Shown one piece after another: positions 52,849-61,372 of a DNA stretch of 64,000 nucleotides; positions within the stretch are counted from its first letter, which is position 1, and each line of letters begins with the position of its first letter. Under the pieces are notes generated by a model. The model did not search any database and was not told the DNA's origin. It worked only from the letters and a program-made list of their open reading frames with translations. The stretch is taken from assembly GCF_000183425.1 (NCBI RefSeq), contig NC_014759.1:1798001-1862000 (forward strand). Reading direction: 5' to 3'. The position numbers and the translations under genes were made by a program. The stretch comes from Marivirga tractuosa DSM 4126 (GTDB taxonomy: Bacteria; Bacteroidota; Bacteroidia; Cytophagales; Cyclobacteriaceae).

Positions 52849-54567
52849 TTAATTGATTTTCTTCTTCACTTCCCCACAACTTAACATGCTTTCGCCAAAA
52901 TAAGGATTTACGATTGGCTCCTCTTTGCTCAACCAATCAGCTCCTTTGTCATTATCCGCCATTGGACAATGCTGTAAATAGAGTGTTTCAGAAATTGGAC
53001 TAAAAGTTTCTGTCACTTGAATCATCCAATCCGATAGGGCGATGAAATTTTTACGCAAGTCCTCAATATTATCATGATGGTGAATATGTTCTAATACTTT
53101 CTCCATTTTACCATGGTAACTCATCCATTTTTCGTGGGCATCATCTTTAAATGCTTTCATGTCAATTTTACCAAAAACAGCTTTTAACTCCTCTGCTTTG
53201 GCTTTTGCAGTTTCAAAATCGTCCTCCGTTAAAGCATCTTTCAACTCAAAATATTTAGTATAAAGCGGGTTTAATTCAGCTTTAGCATCATCTGAAATAT
53301 CAATTTGATCTCCTTCCCCTTTATCCGCACTCATCATGCTTGTTTTGCCAGAAAGCTGTGTCGCTGCATCTATACTAAACACACCTTGAACTGCGATTTC
53401 CTCGCCTTCTTCTAATCCTTTTTCAATCACAAATGCATCATTTAAAGGCAATCCCAGCTCTACATTTCGCATGACAAAACTCACTCCTTTTTCCGTATCT
53501 TCCTGCACATAAACCACTGACTTTTTACCAGTCCACATTACAGCTGATTTAGGTACAATAACTGCTACATCGGAAGTATTTTTGAATTGTATATTTCCCT
53601 TTGCCAACATCTCAGGCTTCAATTTGCCCTCTAAATTTTGAATTTCTGCACGGGCTTTAACTACTCTACTTTGAGGATTAAGGCTTGGATCAATAAAATT
53701 AATTTTCCCTGAAAACTCCTCATTAGGAAAGGATGAAATAGTAAAACTCACTTCACTCCCCACTTTAACAAAAGGAATATCTTGTTCATAAACATCAAAT
53801 AGTACCCATACTCTAGAAAGATTATTGACCTCAAATAAAGATTGTCCTAGCTTCACATAGTCTCCCTCTTTAACTTTCTTTTCAGTTACATAGCCAGAAT
53901 AATCCGCCCTCAATTTAAATTGCTCTTTAGGTTTGCCTGAAGCAATAATACTTTCAATTTGAGCATCTGTCAGTTTCCAGTTTTTCAATTTCTCTATAGA
54001 AGCTTCAAAAAGCTGAGGCTGATTTTCTTTATCTTGATAAGCCTGAAGTAATTCCTCTTGAGCCGTTAATAATTCAGGAGAATAAAGAACTGCCACTACC
54101 TGACCTTTTTGAACATATTCGCCAACGTAATTCACCCTCAAGTCTTCAACTCTTCCGGGGAAATGTGCTGTTTGTGCATAGTTCAATCGCTCATCTTCCT
54201 GAACTTTAGCAGTCAATCGGATATCCTTTTCGACTGCTTTTCGCTCCACTTTTGTTGTGCTTACTTGTGCTAATTTCATAGCCGTAGCCGACATACTTAT
54301 GGCATCTTCACTTAGCACATCATCTCCGTCTGCTTCATCCAATGGGATTAAATCCATTCCGCAGATTGGGCAATCGCCTGGTTCATTTTGTCTCACCGAT
54401 GGATGCATGGAGCAGGTCCAGATTTGGTCTTTCGATTCCTCCTCAGTGTGTTGATGGGGCGATGTGCTGATTTCTTGATTTGCTGATGTGCTGATGAAAT
54501 AGCCAACTATACCTCCAGTAATAACACTGATTATGATAATTAATATAATTGATTTATTGATTTTCAT
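52849..54567 (-). CDS. cusB: CusB-type RND periplasmic adaptor with heavy-metal-binding and DUF3347 domains
   Basis: Membrane-fusion subunit of 572 residues. N-terminal anchor (6-24), then a linker (25-40) encoded by six octamer repeats, then a heavy-metal-binding domain with C52, H55, C66, C69 and M71 (WTCSMHPSV, CPICGMDLIP). The adaptor core has barrel-sandwich and hairpin parts (about 110-400). From about 430 a fused DUF3347 domain ends in HCPMADNDKGADWLS. It should link the CusA-type pump to TolC and pass on periplasmic Cu(I)/Ag(I). It starts five nt after the four-helix-bundle gene. Confidence 0.92.
   Translation of the reverse strand: MKINKSIILIIIISVITGGIVGYFISTSANQEISTSPHQHTEEESKDQIWTCSMHPSVRQNEPGDCPICGMDLIPLDEADGDDVLSEDAISMSATAMKLAQVSTTKVERKAVEKDIRLTAKVQEDERLNYAQTAHFPGRVEDLRVNYVGEYVQKGQVVAVLYSPELLTAQEELLQAYQDKENQPQLFEASIEKLKNWKLTDAQIESIIASGKPKEQFKLRADYSGYVTEKKVKEGDYVKLGQSLFEVNNLSRVWVLFDVYEQDIPFVKVGSEVSFTISSFPNEEFSGKINFIDPSLNPQSRVVKARAEIQNLEGKLKPEMLAKGNIQFKNTSDVAVIVPKSAVMWTGKKSVVYVQEDTEKGVSFVMRNVELGLPLNDAFVIEKGLEEGEEIAVQGVFSIDAATQLSGKTSMMSADKGEGDQIDISDDAKAELNPLYTKYFELKDALTEDDFETAKAKAEELKAVFGKIDMKAFKDDAHEKWMSYHGKMEKVLEHIHHHDNIEDLRKNFIALSDWMIQVTETFSPISETLYLQHCPMADNDKGADWLSKEEPIVNPYFGESMLSCGEVKKKIN
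54448..54495 (-). repeat. Translated octamer array (ATCAGCAC units) in cusB
   Basis: On the minus strand six consecutive 8 nt units (consensus ATCAGCAC; two exact copies) occupy exactly codons 25-40 of cusB and encode ISTSANQEISTSPHQH. Related units in the opposite orientation lie at 54982-55021, so the two arrays face each other across the four-helix-bundle gene. Confidence 0.85.
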
Positions 54568-54572
54568 GATTT

Positions 54573-54917
54573 CTATTTTCTGCTAGTGGAAATAATCTTT
54601 GTCAGTAACTTTTGAATAGAAAGTAGCATTGCTTTCATTTCAACATTCGGATTTGGGTAACTTGCTGCTTTTTCGCATAGCAATAACCAATAATCCGTTT
54701 CTTCAGATTCTTTATGTGAAATTTTTAATTTATGTATAAAGTCTGCCTTGCTCTCACAACTTTGAGCTTCCCTAATATTTGCACCTATGCTTGTACCAGC
54801 CTTCAATAATTGTCTAGCAATAACATATTTTCTTCTCTCCTCTAGTAATTCTGAATAATTTATAATCTGTAATGCAAATTCAAAACTTAGTTCTAATACT
54901 TCATTTCTCTTTTTCAT
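54573..54917 (-). CDS. Four-helix-bundle protein (23S rRNA intervening-sequence type)
   Basis: A 114 residue helical protein of the TIGR02436/S23 family, known from rRNA intervening sequences and as scattered genes in Bacteroidota. Family motifs are RQLLKAGTSIGANIREAQSC (50-69) and FIHKLKISHKESEETDYWLLLCE. The function is unknown; an RNA or DNA link has been suggested from its rRNA location. Here it is wedged between tolC and cusB of a copper operon, five nt from cusB and 94 nt from tolC, and is bracketed by inverted octamer arrays. Confidence 0.9.
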   Translation of the reverse strand: MKKRNEVLELSFEFALQIINYSELLEERRKYVIARQLLKAGTSIGANIREAQSCESKADFIHKLKISHKESEETDYWLLLCEKAASYPNPNVEMKAMLLSIQKLLTKIISTSRK

Positions 54918-54981
54918 AATTAATTCTTTTTAAATCATACAATAATTTAAATGACATTCATTAATTGGTTTAGCCTCAACC

Positions 54982-55021
54982 ATCAGCATATCAGCACATC
55001 AAAGCATCATCTCATCTGCTA
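54982..55021 (+). repeat. Octamer array (ATCAGCAC units) overlapping the tolC end
   Basis: On the + strand five 8 nt units start with ATC (first ATCAGCAT, second ATCAGCAC, then decaying). The array covers the tolC stop codon and last two or three codons and runs into the spacer before the four-helix-bundle gene. It is inverted relative to 54448-54495. Confidence 0.75.
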
Positions 55022-56256
55022 ATTAGATAGTTATACTTCTGAATTGATATGCTGAATTCAGCTTCCGCCTTAGCTTTTAACTTCCTGTATTTTAAGAATT
55101 GCTGTTGAATGCGAAGCACCTCCTCAAAATCAGCTCCTGAACTGGAATAACTCTTCCATATAATTTCCAATGTATTCTCCGTTTTCTTGATTTGTCGCTC
55201 GTACAAATTCAGTAATTCCAGTTGCTTCTCAATCTCAAAAACAGTGGATTCATAATCTGTGTCCAACTGGTTTTTTACATTTTGCTTTTGCAATTCATAA
55301 CTTTCCTGCATGAGTTGAGCTTCCTTTTTTTGAGCATTATATTTCTTTCTGAAAATAGGCAAACTCACTGTCACCATTGGCATTAAGACATCTTTACCAT
55401 TATCAGCTAAATCCATATCCTGCCTTTCTCCTACTATTACATAATCCAGACCCAAGCCAATTTTAGGTAAGCCTTGTTTTTGCACTACTCTTTCATTCGC
55501 CTCTGCGGATTGCATTTTGTATTCTAATGACTGAATTAATGGATGATCATCAAAAAGGGAATCTTTCACGAGCGAAGGTTCGAAATTTAAAGGAGTCAAT
55601 TCTTCTGGTATCTCTAGCTCTACTTCTTCATGGAGTACATTTTGAAAAGCAGATAGCAAAGGCTTCTCTTTTTGCTTGAGTATTTCCAGATTGGTTTCTG
55701 CATCATCTATCATGATATCAACTCTCAGTACATCCACCATGCTTCCACTTGAACTACTGAATTTTCGCTCTGCTAAAGATTTATAGGATTTCAGAATTTC
55801 AATATTCTCTTGTTCTATTTGTACTAATTTTTTTAGCTCATAAAGTGGATAATATTGAGAGGCTACTTCCCAATACAATTTATTTCGTACATCTAAAAAA
55901 GATTGAAACTTAGCTTCTGCTTCCAAAGCCACTACATTTTCCTGTGCTTTGAGCGTTCCAAACCAAGGAAATATTTGCGTCAAACTAAATCGAGCCAATT
56001 GTGGACCTACTCGGGTTTCAACTGGAGAAATGAAATACCCAATGGACAAATTAGGATCTGCCAAAGAAGAAGCCTGAGGCAATTTCTGCAGTACTGCTTC
56101 GTAGGCTTTGTATTCGGCCTGAAGTTTCGGATTATTCTCTACAGCAATTTTGAAATATTTATCCAGATGATTAGCATGGTCTTGTCCTTTGGCAGAAAAA
56201 GAAAGTAACAGTACCAAGTTGGTTACTATAGTAATATATATATATCGATGTCTCAT
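55012..56256 (-). CDS. TolC family outer-membrane efflux protein
   Basis: A 414 residue exported protein (signal peptide about 1-24, ending SAKGQ) with two long helical coiled-coil stretches, as expected for TolC/CusC subunits forming the outer-membrane channel. NPKLQAEYKAYEAVLQKLPQ opens the first repeat and DYESTVFEIEKQLELL lies in the second. Its start is 20 nt after the CusA-type pump stop, so both are co-transcribed. It is shorter than CusC, as usual in Bacteroidota. The last codons lie in an octamer array. Confidence 0.88.
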   Translation of the reverse strand: MRHRYIYITIVTNLVLLLSFSAKGQDHANHLDKYFKIAVENNPKLQAEYKAYEAVLQKLPQASSLADPNLSIGYFISPVETRVGPQLARFSLTQIFPWFGTLKAQENVVALEAEAKFQSFLDVRNKLYWEVASQYYPLYELKKLVQIEQENIEILKSYKSLAERKFSSSSGSMVDVLRVDIMIDDAETNLEILKQKEKPLLSAFQNVLHEEVELEIPEELTPLNFEPSLVKDSLFDDHPLIQSLEYKMQSAEANERVVQKQGLPKIGLGLDYVIVGERQDMDLADNGKDVLMPMVTVSLPIFRKKYNAQKKEAQLMQESYELQKQNVKNQLDTDYESTVFEIEKQLELLNLYERQIKKTENTLEIIWKSYSSSGADFEEVLRIQQQFLKYRKLKAKAEAEFSISIQKYNYLISR

Positions 56257-56276
56257 TTTAACCTAATTTAAAGTTC

Positions 56277-59200
56277 TTACTTTTGGGTATTCTTTAATTT
56301 ATGTTCCTCCTTCATAGCATAAAGCACCGGAATCAAAAAGTATGTAAGTGCCGCCATCAACATTCCTCCAAATGCAGGAATTGCCATAGGTACCATAATA
56401 TCAGAACCTTTGCCTGTTGAAGTCAGAATTGGAAACAATGCAATAATGGTTGTGGTGGAAGTCATCACTGCAGGCTTAATTCTTTTTTGTCCTGCTTCAA
56501 TTACTGCACTCCTAATTCCTTTGATATTGTCGGTCTTATTTTTATCGAAACTTTGATCGAGGTAAGTCGCCATTACCACTCCATCATCGGTGGCTATTCC
56601 AAAGAGTGCAATAAAGCCCACCCAAACCGCTACACTCAAATTGATCGTACTGATTTGGAATAAGGACCTGAAATTGATATCAAACCATTCAAAATTGAAA
56701 AACCAATCTTGTCCGTAAAACCAGAGCATTATAAAGCCACCGCTAAATGCCAGGGCAATTCCGGAGAAGACCATAAAACTGGTCAGTACAGACTTAAACT
56801 GGAAATATAGAATCAAGAAAATGACCAATAGGACAATCGGAACAATGATACTCAGTCTTTTCTCCGCACGAACCTGATTTTCATAGCTACCAGAGAATTT
56901 ATAATTCACGCCTTTTGGCACTTCCAATTCACCATTATCAATTTTCTCTTGAATCAGATTTCGGGAATCTTCTACTGCGGTAACTTCGGCAAAACCATCT
57001 TTCTTATCAAATAAGACATAGCCTACTAAAAAGGTATTTTCACTTTTTATTGCTTGTGGACCTCGTTCATATTCGATATCCAGAATTTGCCCTAATGGAA
57101 TTTGAGCGCCAGTTGGAGTAGAAATCAACATGCGTGAAAGCTCCTCTGGATTTTCTCTCAACTCTCTAGGATACCTCACCCTCACTGGAAAACGCTCTCT
57201 GCCTTCTACTGTGTTAGTGACCGTCATGCCACCAATTGCGGTTTCAATAAATTGCTGAACATCCTCTATGCTTAAGCCATAGCGAGCAATTTCTTCTCGG
57301 TTGATATCCAAAAGCATATAAGGTTTCCCTACAATTCTATCGGCAAATACTGCCTCTGATTTAACAGAAGGAACTTCTTGCAGAATATTTTCTAGTTGCA
57401 ATGAAAAGGATTCTATGGTTCTTAAATCCGGACCAAAAACTTTAATCCCCATAGGTGCTCTCATGCCAGTTTGAAGCATTACCAATCTGGTTTCAATAGG
57501 CTGAAGTTTAGGCGCAGAAGTCACCCCAGGAATTTTAGTCACCTTAGCAATTTCTTTCCAAATGTCATCGGGACTTTTGATTTCCTCTCGCCAATTTCGG
57601 AAGTACTGTCCATCTGAATCTTTTACCAAATATGCTTTAAAATCACCTCCAACTTGAGTTGAAATTTCATTTTGCAGTTCATCACCTAAGGCCTTGCCTT
57701 CTTCATCTGTGAATTTTCTGGCTTTAGTATTAAAGAAGATTTCTTTGGAATTTCCATTTGAATCATAATTCAAATCAGATAATTTATTATCGGTGCTGAT
57801 TTGAAAATCGCCTATTTCATTAACCTTAAACCTTTGCCTCTTTCCCTTTCCATTCAGAATATATTCCGGCTTATAATTAATGACATTCTCAAACATCGAA
57901 ACCGGTGCAGGATCTAGGGCAGATTCTACTCTTCCAAGTTTTCCCACAGTGAGTTCCACTTCAGGAATATTAGTCAACATCATATCCAGTTGACCTAAGA
58001 CCTTTCTGTTGTATTCCACACCCGAATGTGGCATGGAAGTCGGCATTAATAAGAAACTACCTTCATCCAAGGTAGGCATAAACTCCTCTCCTATTCCAGG
58101 AAAAGTTTCGGCAATTGCTGACCAAACCTTAGTTTCTTGTACATTCCAACCGACTTTTTCAAAGCCCTTAGATACAAAGCCAAAAACAGTATTAAATCCT
58201 AACCAGATTACAATTCCTAATAGGATAAAAAAGGTGGGAATGGATAGAAAAGTCTTTTTATGTTCTAAACATAGACTCAGAATATTTTTGTAATAAGTTT
58301 CAATTAGTATAAATAAGGCTAAAATCACACCTACAATTACGGCCACAAAAATAAAATTGCTGATGAGGGATTTAGCCGGACCCAGTGGAAGCCAATACTC
58401 AGCCAACAGCCACAAGACTGCAAAAACAGCAATAATCAAATCTGAGCGTTTCAGAATCCAAGCAAAGACATTAGGTAATTTAACTTCTTTTTTTACAATT
58501 ATCTGATTTACAATTCCAAATAAACCAAAAAGCAAAACAACTACTCCTGCCCAGATATATCCGAAAATTAAACCTATTAAACCCAACAAAATTAGCCCTG
58601 GATTTGCCAATTTATTGAATCTCTTATTTTTAATTTTAAAGCCAAAAAAGAGATGAGCTAAAGCAGGCAGGATTAATAAACTCACCACCAAAGCAGCTAC
58701 TAAAGCAAAAGTTTTTGTGAAAGCCAATGGGCTAAATAGTTTACCTTCGGCTGCTTGCAAAGTAAATACCGGAATAAAACTGACTATAGTGGTAGAAACT
58801 GCAGTCAAAATTGCTCCTGAAACTTCCGATGCACCATTATAAATGGTCTCAATTAGTTTTTGCTCTTTGGGAGCATCATCCAAATGCTTGATAACATTTT
58901 CAGTTAGAATAATCCCCAAATCGACCATGGTTCCAATGGCAATGGCAATACCTGAGAGTGCTACTATATTGGCATCCACTCCGAAATAGCGCATGGCAAT
59001 GAAAACCATTAAAACGGCTATGGGTAATAATGAAGAAATTAAAATAGAGGCACGCAATCGATAAACCATAATGGTAATGACCAAAATGGAAATCAGAATC
59101 TGTAAAGTCAGCGCATCTTCAAGCGTTCCTAAAGTCTCATATATCAGTTCAGACCTATCATAAAAAGGGACGATAGTCAAAGTGCTTTTGGTACCATCCG

Positions 59201-60209
59201 CCAATGTTTTACTTGGCATTCCGGGAGCTATCTCTTCAATTTTATCTTTGACATTATTAATAACCTGCAAAGGATTGGCACCATACCGTGCTACTACTAC
59301 TCCACCTACAACTTCAGCACCATCCTTATCCAAAATCCCTCTTCTAGTTGCTGGACCTAAGGAAACTTTGGCAATATCTTTAATCTGAACTGGAGTATTA
59401 TCTACTACAGCTACCACAGCCGATTCAATATCTTCAATGTTTTCAATATAGCCTAAACCTCTAACCAAATACTCCGCCTGATTAATTTCAATCGTTTTAG
59501 CTCCCACATCTCGGTTAGAATTCTTTACTGCACTCATTACCTTGGTAAGGGAAATATTATAAACTTTTAGTGCATCTGGGTCTACATCTATTTGATATTC
59601 TTTTACGAATCCTCCTATGGAAGCTACTTCCGAAACATTCTCAGCGGCATTTAGTCCATATTTGACATAGAAGTCCTGCACTGAGCGAATTTCATGTAAA
59701 TCCCAGCCACCTGTCGGGTTGCCTTCTGCATCCCTTCCTTCAATTGTGTACCAATAGACTTGTCCTAGAGCAGTAGCATCAGGACCTAAAGTTGGCTGTA
59801 CAGATTCAGGCAATAGTCCATCAGGAATTGAATTGAGCTTTTCAAGAATACGAGATCGCGTCCAGTAAAATTCCTTTTCTTCATCAAAAATGATGTAGAT
59901 ACTAGAAAAGCCGAAAATAGATGAGCTCCGGATGGTTTTCACACCGGGAATCCCCAATAAATAAGTAGTTAAAGGATAAGAGATTTGATCTTCAATATCC
60001 TGTGGTGAACGACCAGACCATTGCGTAAACACAATCTGCTGGTTTTCACCATAATTGGGAATTGCATCTACTGGAACCGGATCAGAGGGTAAAATATTAA
60101 CATTCCATCCAAAAGGTGCCACAGCTATACCCCAGGCTACTAATCCGATTAAAAGTAAAAAGGTGACTAACTTATTATATAAGAAATATTTGAGGATTCG
60201 ATTTAACAT
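56277..60209 (-). CDS. cusA: CusA-type heavy-metal RND efflux pump, enlarged
   Basis: Proton-driven pump exporting Cu(I)/Ag(I) through TolC. Helix 4 has GIAIAIGTMVDLGIILTEN with D430 and E437 but lacks the first aspartate of Zn/Co-type CzcA, which points to Cu/Ag. Three methionines aligned with the E. coli CusA substrate path are kept: M722 (LLMPTS), M772 (VSMFENV) and M911 (LVMLQTG). At 1310 residues it exceeds the usual 1040 by an extra hydrophobic block (about 535-640, three helices) between helices 6 and 7 and an insert at about 785-870 in the porter domain. Confidence 0.94.
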   Translation of the reverse strand: MLNRILKYFLYNKLVTFLLLIGLVAWGIAVAPFGWNVNILPSDPVPVDAIPNYGENQQIVFTQWSGRSPQDIEDQISYPLTTYLLGIPGVKTIRSSSIFGFSSIYIIFDEEKEFYWTRSRILEKLNSIPDGLLPESVQPTLGPDATALGQVYWYTIEGRDAEGNPTGGWDLHEIRSVQDFYVKYGLNAAENVSEVASIGGFVKEYQIDVDPDALKVYNISLTKVMSAVKNSNRDVGAKTIEINQAEYLVRGLGYIENIEDIESAVVAVVDNTPVQIKDIAKVSLGPATRRGILDKDGAEVVGGVVVARYGANPLQVINNVKDKIEEIAPGMPSKTLADGTKSTLTIVPFYDRSELIYETLGTLEDALTLQILISILVITIMVYRLRASILISSLLPIAVLMVFIAMRYFGVDANIVALSGIAIAIGTMVDLGIILTENVIKHLDDAPKEQKLIETIYNGASEVSGAILTAVSTTIVSFIPVFTLQAAEGKLFSPLAFTKTFALVAALVVSLLILPALAHLFFGFKIKNKRFNKLANPGLILLGLIGLIFGYIWAGVVVLLFGLFGIVNQIIVKKEVKLPNVFAWILKRSDLIIAVFAVLWLLAEYWLPLGPAKSLISNFIFVAVIVGVILALFILIETYYKNILSLCLEHKKTFLSIPTFFILLGIVIWLGFNTVFGFVSKGFEKVGWNVQETKVWSAIAETFPGIGEEFMPTLDEGSFLLMPTSMPHSGVEYNRKVLGQLDMMLTNIPEVELTVGKLGRVESALDPAPVSMFENVINYKPEYILNGKGKRQRFKVNEIGDFQISTDNKLSDLNYDSNGNSKEIFFNTKARKFTDEEGKALGDELQNEISTQVGGDFKAYLVKDSDGQYFRNWREEIKSPDDIWKEIAKVTKIPGVTSAPKLQPIETRLVMLQTGMRAPMGIKVFGPDLRTIESFSLQLENILQEVPSVKSEAVFADRIVGKPYMLLDINREEIARYGLSIEDVQQFIETAIGGMTVTNTVEGRERFPVRVRYPRELRENPEELSRMLISTPTGAQIPLGQILDIEYERGPQAIKSENTFLVGYVLFDKKDGFAEVTAVEDSRNLIQEKIDNGELEVPKGVNYKFSGSYENQVRAEKRLSIIVPIVLLVIFLILYFQFKSVLTSFMVFSGIALAFSGGFIMLWFYGQDWFFNFEWFDINFRSLFQISTINLSVAVWVGFIALFGIATDDGVVMATYLDQSFDKNKTDNIKGIRSAVIEAGQKRIKPAVMTSTTTIIALFPILTSTGKGSDIMVPMAIPAFGGMLMAALTYFLIPVLYAMKEEHKLKNTQK

Positions 60210-60289
60210 AAAAAAACCATTGATTTAAACATAGAAAGTTGAATCGAGGGAAAATACCCTTCGATTATTCGTTTAAAACAATGGTAGTA

Positions 60290-60730
60290 TTAAATCAAAA
60301 AGCTTTGGTATAGTACTTGTAATGGCGCTTTGTAGAGCGGTGGACTATCAAAAATGAGGATAGATGATTGTGCTTGTGAATCTAAAGGATTAGAGAATAA
60401 GTAATTCACTAATACGTAGATTACAGAAACAAATGAAGCCCCTGATTTTAAAATAGAGTTGTTTTCTTTTTGTTGCTGAACATCATCTACTGCTATTTTT
60501 TGAGTTTCTGTTTTACAGCAATCTTCTTTTTCAGCTTCGTGCTTATGGCAAGGCGGCACTTCTTTACCCTCTGCATGATGTGTGCAATGTTTATCTTGCT
60601 CAGCAAATGCCACTTCCTGCAAGGCATCACCACAATAATGCTTATACATTACTGCTCCTAAACTAGTGCTTAGAATCAACACTGATAGTAATATGGCTAG
60701 TATGGATTTTTGCTTAAACACAATCTTCAA
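60290..60730 (-). CDS. HYC_CC_PP family small protein
   Basis: A 146 residue exported or membrane protein named for its motifs: H31-Y-C33 (KHYCGD), C71-C72 (EDCCKTE) and P130-P131 (DSPPLYK). It also has a His/Cys-rich stretch (KHCTHHAEG, PPCHKHEAE, 48-68) fit to bind copper. An N-terminal helix (10-28) precedes it. The frame begins with TTG at 60730 behind a stop; a GTG three codons later is an alternative start. It lies 80 nt before cusA and probably leads the operon as a metal-binding accessory; this is inference. Confidence 0.82.
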   Translation of the reverse strand: MKIVFKQKSILAILLSVLILSTSLGAVMYKHYCGDALQEVAFAEQDKHCTHHAEGKEVPPCHKHEAEKEDCCKTETQKIAVDDVQQQKENNSILKSGASFVSVIYVLVNYLFSNPLDSQAQSSILIFDSPPLYKAPLQVLYQSFLI

Positions 60731-60796
60731 TTACGATTGTAAATTTAAAAGGTTTTATTTGAATTAAAAAATTATAACCTACTGAAAAACAATAAT

Positions 60797-61237
60797 CTAC
60801 AATTTCTCTATCATTTGCTTCACATGCTGATCTGCCGTAAACATATTTTCATAAACAGCTTTAATCCTTAAATCTTTGTCCAATAAATAGGTAATCCTCC
60901 TGTTCATTCCTATAACCGGTATCGTAGCTTTATAAAGTTTAGCTACTTTTCCTTTTGGATCACTTAGCAATTCAAATGGTAATTTATTTTCTTTCTTAAA
61001 TTTCTGATGAGAGGAAATAGTATCCTGACTTACCCCAACAACTTTGACATTCAAATCTCTAAATTCAGAAAAAGCATCACGGAATTCACACACTTCGGCT
61101 GTACAAACCTTTGTGAAATTTTTAGGATAAAAGAATAATATTATCGGTTCACCTGCTTTTTCCGACAGTTTGAAGTTTTTTCCTGAAGTTGATTCAAGTT
61201 CAAAGTCTGGTGCTTTTTGCTGTTCTTTTAATGCCAT
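60797..61237 (-). CDS. bcp: Peroxiredoxin Q/Bcp-type thiol peroxidase
   Basis: A 146 residue peroxiredoxin of the BCP/PrxQ group. The peroxidatic C45 and the resolving C50 stand in the typical C-x4-C of KVCTAEVCEF, following FFYPKNFT. The usual G before the first cysteine is V here. Cytosolic, probably reduced by thioredoxin. It stands 66 nt upstream of the HYC_CC_PP gene on the same strand, so it might be part of the copper operon and help against copper-driven peroxide stress (inference). Confidence 0.92.
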   Translation of the reverse strand: MALKEQQKAPDFELESTSGKNFKLSEKAGEPIILFFYPKNFTKVCTAEVCEFRDAFSEFRDLNVKVVGVSQDTISSHQKFKKENKLPFELLSDPKGKVAKLYKATIPVIGMNRRITYLLDKDLRIKAVYENMFTADQHVKQMIEKL

Positions 61238-61338
61238 AAAAATATTTTGAAGTATAGATTTAAAACTATTTTCTATTCAAATGGTTTACTAAATGTTATT
61301 TCAGATAACAATTTAGTTTTCATGTTCAATTAGGTTTG

Positions 61339-61370
61339 GCAACACGTTTAAAAGCGTGTTGCTTTTCTAT
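61339..61370. terminator. Hairpin between the AddB-like and bcp genes
   Basis: An eight bp core stem (GCAACACG / CGTGTTGC, 61339-61346 and 61355-61362), extendable inwards, is followed by a T-rich run only on the + strand. The flanking genes are on the minus strand, so the direction is odd for a simple terminator. Confidence 0.5.
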
Positions 61371-61372
61371 TT

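Noticed and set aside
54448..54495. The repeat-coded N-terminus of cusB as evidence for a wrong start codon
   Set aside because: The signal anchor (codons 6-24) before the repeat is a good membrane helix and the metal-binding domain after it is in frame, so the ATG at 54567 stands.
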